A DNA stretch of 35,563 nt from JALYUA01 sp038253555. Lineage in GTDB: Bacteria; Acidobacteriota; Thermoanaerobaculia; UBA5066; Gp7-AA6. The notes under the pieces were generated by a model that was given only the letters and a program-made list of their open reading frames with translations, made no database searches and was not told the origin of the DNA. This document shows positions 33,224-35,563 of this stretch, one piece after another. The stretch lies in contig JBBSGZ010000025.1 in assembly GCA_038253555.1 (NCBI GenBank), positions 1 through 35,563 of the forward strand, read 5' to 3'. Both the position numbers and the translations under genes were made by a program. The number at the start of each line of letters is the position of its first letter. Within the stretch, counting starts at the first letter, position 1.

Positions 33224-34043
33224 AGGCGACACGATTTTTCGCGCCGCGCGTTCCCTGGCGCGCGCGCTCGAAGGGAAGGAGATCGTCCGGTGGCGCTCGC
33301 CGCTTCCAGCGCTGTCGGACGCCGCGCTGGCGGGCCGCCGGGTCGTCCGAGTGGAGTCTCGCGGGAAACATCTGCTGATGCTGTTCGACGACGGCCGGAC
33401 GCTCCACTCTCATATGCAGATGACCGGCTCATGGCACATCTACCGCCCGGGAGAGCGGTGGCGGAAGCCGGAACGGCAGGCGCGTGCGGTTCTCGAGACC
33501 GCCGACTTCGTCGCGGTGTGCTTCAACGCGCCCGTGATGGAGCTGTTGTCTCCGGGCGGGGTTGAGCGCCACCGCGGCCTTCCTCGACTGGGGCCGGACA
33601 TCCTCGCCGCGGACTTCGACCTCGGGGCGGCTCGCACGCGCCTTCGCGCGATCCCGGACGCGCCCCTCGGCGAAGCCCTCCTCGCCCAGAGCGCACTCGC
33701 CGGAATCGGGAACATCTACAAGTCGGAAGCGCTCTTCGCCGCTCGAACGAGTCCCTTCGTCGTCATCGGCCGGATGTCCGACGCGGAGATCGACCTCGTC
33801 GTTTCCACGGCGCTCCGCATGATGTCCGCCAACGTCGCTCCCGGCGCGACGATACGCGCCACGCGAGAGGGCGCGCACGGCGGACCGCGCTATGCCGTGT
33901 ATCGCCGTTCGGGACTTCCCTGTGTCTCCTGTGGCACTCGCATTCTCATGCGCCGGCAGGGCACTTCGGGCCGCTCGACCTACTGGTGCCCCTCATGCCA
34001 GCCTGCCCGCGGCGCGGCGCCGCCCGCGGAAGAGTTGAAATAA
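33216..34043 (+). CDS. nei: Nei/Fpg family DNA glycosylase-AP lyase
   Basis: The 275-residue protein begins MPEGDT, with the catalytic Pro2 and Glu3 exposed after removal of Met, as in the endonuclease VIII/Fpg family that removes oxidised bases and nicks the abasic site. Other signatures are GKHLLMLFDDGRTLHSHMQMTG, LLAQSALAGIGNIYKSEALF (the helix-two-turn-helix), and a C-terminal zinc finger C236-x2-C239-x18-C258-x2-C261. The MPEGDT start and finger favour Nei (Nei2-like) over Fpg, which begins MPELPE. The gene overlaps the lhr stop by 8 bases and is likely translated with it. Confidence 0.93.
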   Translation: MPEGDTIFRAARSLARALEGKEIVRWRSPLPALSDAALAGRRVVRVESRGKHLLMLFDDGRTLHSHMQMTGSWHIYRPGERWRKPERQARAVLETADFVAVCFNAPVMELLSPGGVERHRGLPRLGPDILAADFDLGAARTRLRAIPDAPLGEALLAQSALAGIGNIYKSEALFAARTSPFVVIGRMSDAEIDLVVSTALRMMSANVAPGATIRATREGAHGGPRYAVYRRSGLPCVSCGTRILMRRQGTSGRSTYWCPSCQPARGAAPPAEELK

Positions 34044-34077
34044 GATTTCACGTCCGGGTTGCAGATGGAGGTTTTCC

Positions 34078-35040
34078 ATGAAATACCGCTCTTTTTTACC
34101 GGCTCTTTTCGCGGTTTTCGTTTTATCGGCCCCGTCGGGCTCGGCGCAGGAATGGCGGGGCGGCAGGGTCCGTGTCGAAGGTTCCGTCAAGAATGAGAAG
34201 GGCGAACCGATCGAGGGCGCGAAAGTCCACCTGCGCTGGAAGCAGCACCCCGACGGCCCGGATCTCGTCACGGACAAAAAGGGAAAGTGGGCGATGCTCG
34301 GCCTGACCGGCGGGCCCTGGAATATCGACTTCGAAGCGCCCGGCTACCAGACGCGGCAGATCTCGGCCCAGTTGAAAGAGGCCGAGCGCAACCCTCCCAT
34401 CGAGATCCAGCTCCAGGCCCTTCAGCCGGCCCCGGCCGCCGAGAAGCAGGAGCAGCTCCTCGTGGGCGGCAAGAAAGTCTCGAAGGAAACCGGCGACGCG
34501 ATCGAAAAGGCCAACGCGGCGCTGGCTGCGAAAAATTACGCCGAGGCGCGCGAGAACTACGCCCGCGCTCTGACTGAGATTCCCGACAACGCGCCCTTGC
34601 TGATGCGGCTGGCCGCCTCCTACTACGGTGAAGGCAACGCCGAAAAAGCCATTCAGTACGCGCGCCAGGCCGCGGACAAGGACCCGCAGGACCCGACACC
34701 CTGGCGCATGATCGCGGAGCTCGAGCTCCAGCGCGGCAACCTGGACGCGGGACAGGCAGCGCTGGCTAAGGTGCCGGAAGACAGGATCAAGGACGGACAG
34801 CCGTATCTGAACATCGGCATCCTCCTGCTGAACAAGAAGAAGGCTTCGGAGGCGGAGGCGGCTCTGAGCAAGGCGGTGGCGGTCCAGCCCGGTCTGGCCG
34901 ACGCCTACTACATGCGTGCGCTCGCCCGAATGCAGCTGAAGAAGAAGTCGGAGGCGCGTGCGGATCTCGAGAAGTACCTTCAGCTCGCACCGAGCGGCGC
35001 CGAGGCCAAGGACGCTCGCGAAATGCTCAAATCGCTTTGA
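34078..35040 (+). CDS. Secreted carboxypeptidase-regulatory-like and TPR protein
   Basis: The 320-residue protein has a signal peptide (cleavage after GSA near residue 23) and a carboxypeptidase-regulatory-like beta domain (about 31-105, VRVEGSVKNEKGEPIEGAKV then PGYQTRQI). TPR repeats follow at about 140-320 (AALAAKNYAEARENYARAL, EGNAEKAIQYARQAA, KASEAEAALSKAVAV, KKKSEARADLEKYLQLAP). It probably binds partners in the periplasm. GGAGG (34067-34071) stands 6 nt before the ATG; a TAAGAT at 34041-34046 may be the -10 box. The next gene, of the sulfatase superfamily, starts 22 bases after its stop, and such TPR-sulfatase neighbours are typical of Acidobacteriota. Confidence 0.85.
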   Translation: MKYRSFLPALFAVFVLSAPSGSAQEWRGGRVRVEGSVKNEKGEPIEGAKVHLRWKQHPDGPDLVTDKKGKWAMLGLTGGPWNIDFEAPGYQTRQISAQLKEAERNPPIEIQLQALQPAPAAEKQEQLLVGGKKVSKETGDAIEKANAALAAKNYAEARENYARALTEIPDNAPLLMRLAASYYGEGNAEKAIQYARQAADKDPQDPTPWRMIAELELQRGNLDAGQAALAKVPEDRIKDGQPYLNIGILLLNKKKASEAEAALSKAVAVQPGLADAYYMRALARMQLKKKSEARADLEKYLQLAPSGAEAKDAREMLKSL

Positions 35041-35062
35041 CGGTCCCGCGCTCGCGCCGCAT

Positions 35063-35563
35063 TTGACGGACTCGCGTCGCGGTCCGCGCCTGCTCGCGGC
35101 GCTGGTATTCCTCGTGCCGCTCGCCGCGGCCACATGCTCGCCTCGGGGGCCGGGAATCTTTCCTCACGCGCCGGTGCTCGTCATTTCGATCGACACTCTG
35201 CGGGCGGATCATTTGCCCGCGTACGGCTACCGCCGCGTCGAGACGCCTGGCCTCGATGGGCTGGCGCGCGATTCGGTCGTGTTCGACAATGCCGTCGCGC
35301 ACGTTCCTCTCACGCTTCCCTCCCACGTCTCGCTGTGGACAGGGCTGCTGCCTTTTCGACACGGTGTCCGGGACAATGTGGGGTATCGCATGGGCGCGAA
35401 GCATCCGACGCTCGCCGGATTCCTCCGCGCGCGCGGCTACGCCACCGGAGGAGCGGTTTCCGCGTTCGTGCTCGATCACGGCTCCGGCGTCGCCGAAGGA
35501 TTCGAGTATTACGAGGACGGAATCGAGAGCCGCGACGTCGCGGAGGCGCTGGGGCGCGTGCAG
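35063..35563 (+). CDS. Sulfatase/alkaline phosphatase superfamily protein, N-terminal part
   Basis: This gene runs off the window after 167 codons. From a TTG at 35063 it has a hydrophobic export segment with a Cys (LLAALVFLVPLAAATC) that could be a weak lipobox, then a sulfatase-type opening (VLVISIDTLRADHLPAYGY, Asp44 being a metal ligand). At the nucleophile position, where sulfatases carry a C/S-x-P-x-R motif for formylglycine, it has T84-L-P-S-H (LTLPSHVSLWTG) followed by HGVRDN. Thr as nucleophile is used by phosphatase-like members of this superfamily, so a phospho- rather than sulfo-ester substrate is possible. The substrate is not known. The TTG start is uncertain; no ribosome binding site was found. 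Confidence 0.75.
   Translation, partial: MTDSRRGPRLLAALVFLVPLAAATCSPRGPGIFPHAPVLVISIDTLRADHLPAYGYRRVETPGLDGLARDSVVFDNAVAHVPLTLPSHVSLWTGLLPFRHGVRDNVGYRMGAKHPTLAGFLRARGYATGGAVSAFVLDHGSGVAEGFEYYEDGIESRDVAEALGRVQ

Noticed and set aside
1..35563. tRNA, rRNA, mobile elements, prophage or toxin-antitoxin genes
   Set aside because: Visual inspection of both strands showed no cloverleaf T-loop plus acceptor pattern, no transposase or integrase, and no known defence gene; a covariance-model search would settle the RNA question.

Overview
The window is GC-rich, densely coded chromosomal DNA holding 31 protein genes (the last cut by the window edge). I found no rRNA, tRNA, CRISPR array, transposase or phage gene. 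The gene content (secreted TPR protein next to a sulfatase-fold enzyme, FecR-domain protein, long Lhr helicase, mreBCD-mrdA-rodA-rng cluster, several secreted or envelope proteins) suggests a Gram-negative bacterium, most likely an Acidobacteriota member of the Thermoanaerobaculia/Holophagae type. That assignment is inference from content and style, not a marker-gene result.

Layout. 84-5145: a small secreted Cys/Met-rich protein (-), then on + a glycerate 2-kinase, a radical SAM protein, a secreted aminopeptidase P and a stand-alone YqfO domain. 5276-11345: a five-gene run on -, transcribed ppiD-like, Cys/Met PLP enzyme, ruvA, ruvB, diacylglycerol-kinase-like. 11586-20287: a + strand envelope block, FecR-domain protein, mreB, mreC, mreD, mrdA (PBP2), rodA and RNase G, with start/stop overlaps at three junctions, ended by a strong terminator. 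20505-26480: a - strand group with a dehydrogenase, an SRPBCC protein, a photolyase, and an MBL-fold exonuclease overlapping an ATP-dependent DNA ligase. 26613-35563: + strand amidohydrolase, two small overlapping genes, full-length Lhr helicase overlapping a Nei/Fpg glycosylase, a TPR protein, and the start of a sulfatase-superfamily gene.

How the genes fit together. Two themes dominate. One is elongasome cell-wall growth (MreBCD, PBP2, RodA, with RNase G co-transcribed). The other is DNA repair: RuvAB, photolyase, exonuclease-ligase and Lhr-Nei lie in separate operons in one neighbourhood.

The most interesting signal is regulatory. The first genes of three repair operons (exonuclease-ligase, lhr-nei, ruvAB) each carry a -10-like hexamer inside a common phrase, TA(G/C)AATCC(C/G)C, ending only 7-8 nt before the start codon and with no ribosome binding site. 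This implies leaderless mRNAs and possibly a shared repair regulon. Similar close -10 boxes precede the amidohydrolase, the glycerate kinase and the radical SAM gene. Intergenic gaps also carry recurring low-complexity inverted and tandem repeats. One of these, with five 7-bp units and an arm abutting the PBP2 start codon, could affect PBP2 translation. All gaps between genes are under 300 bases.
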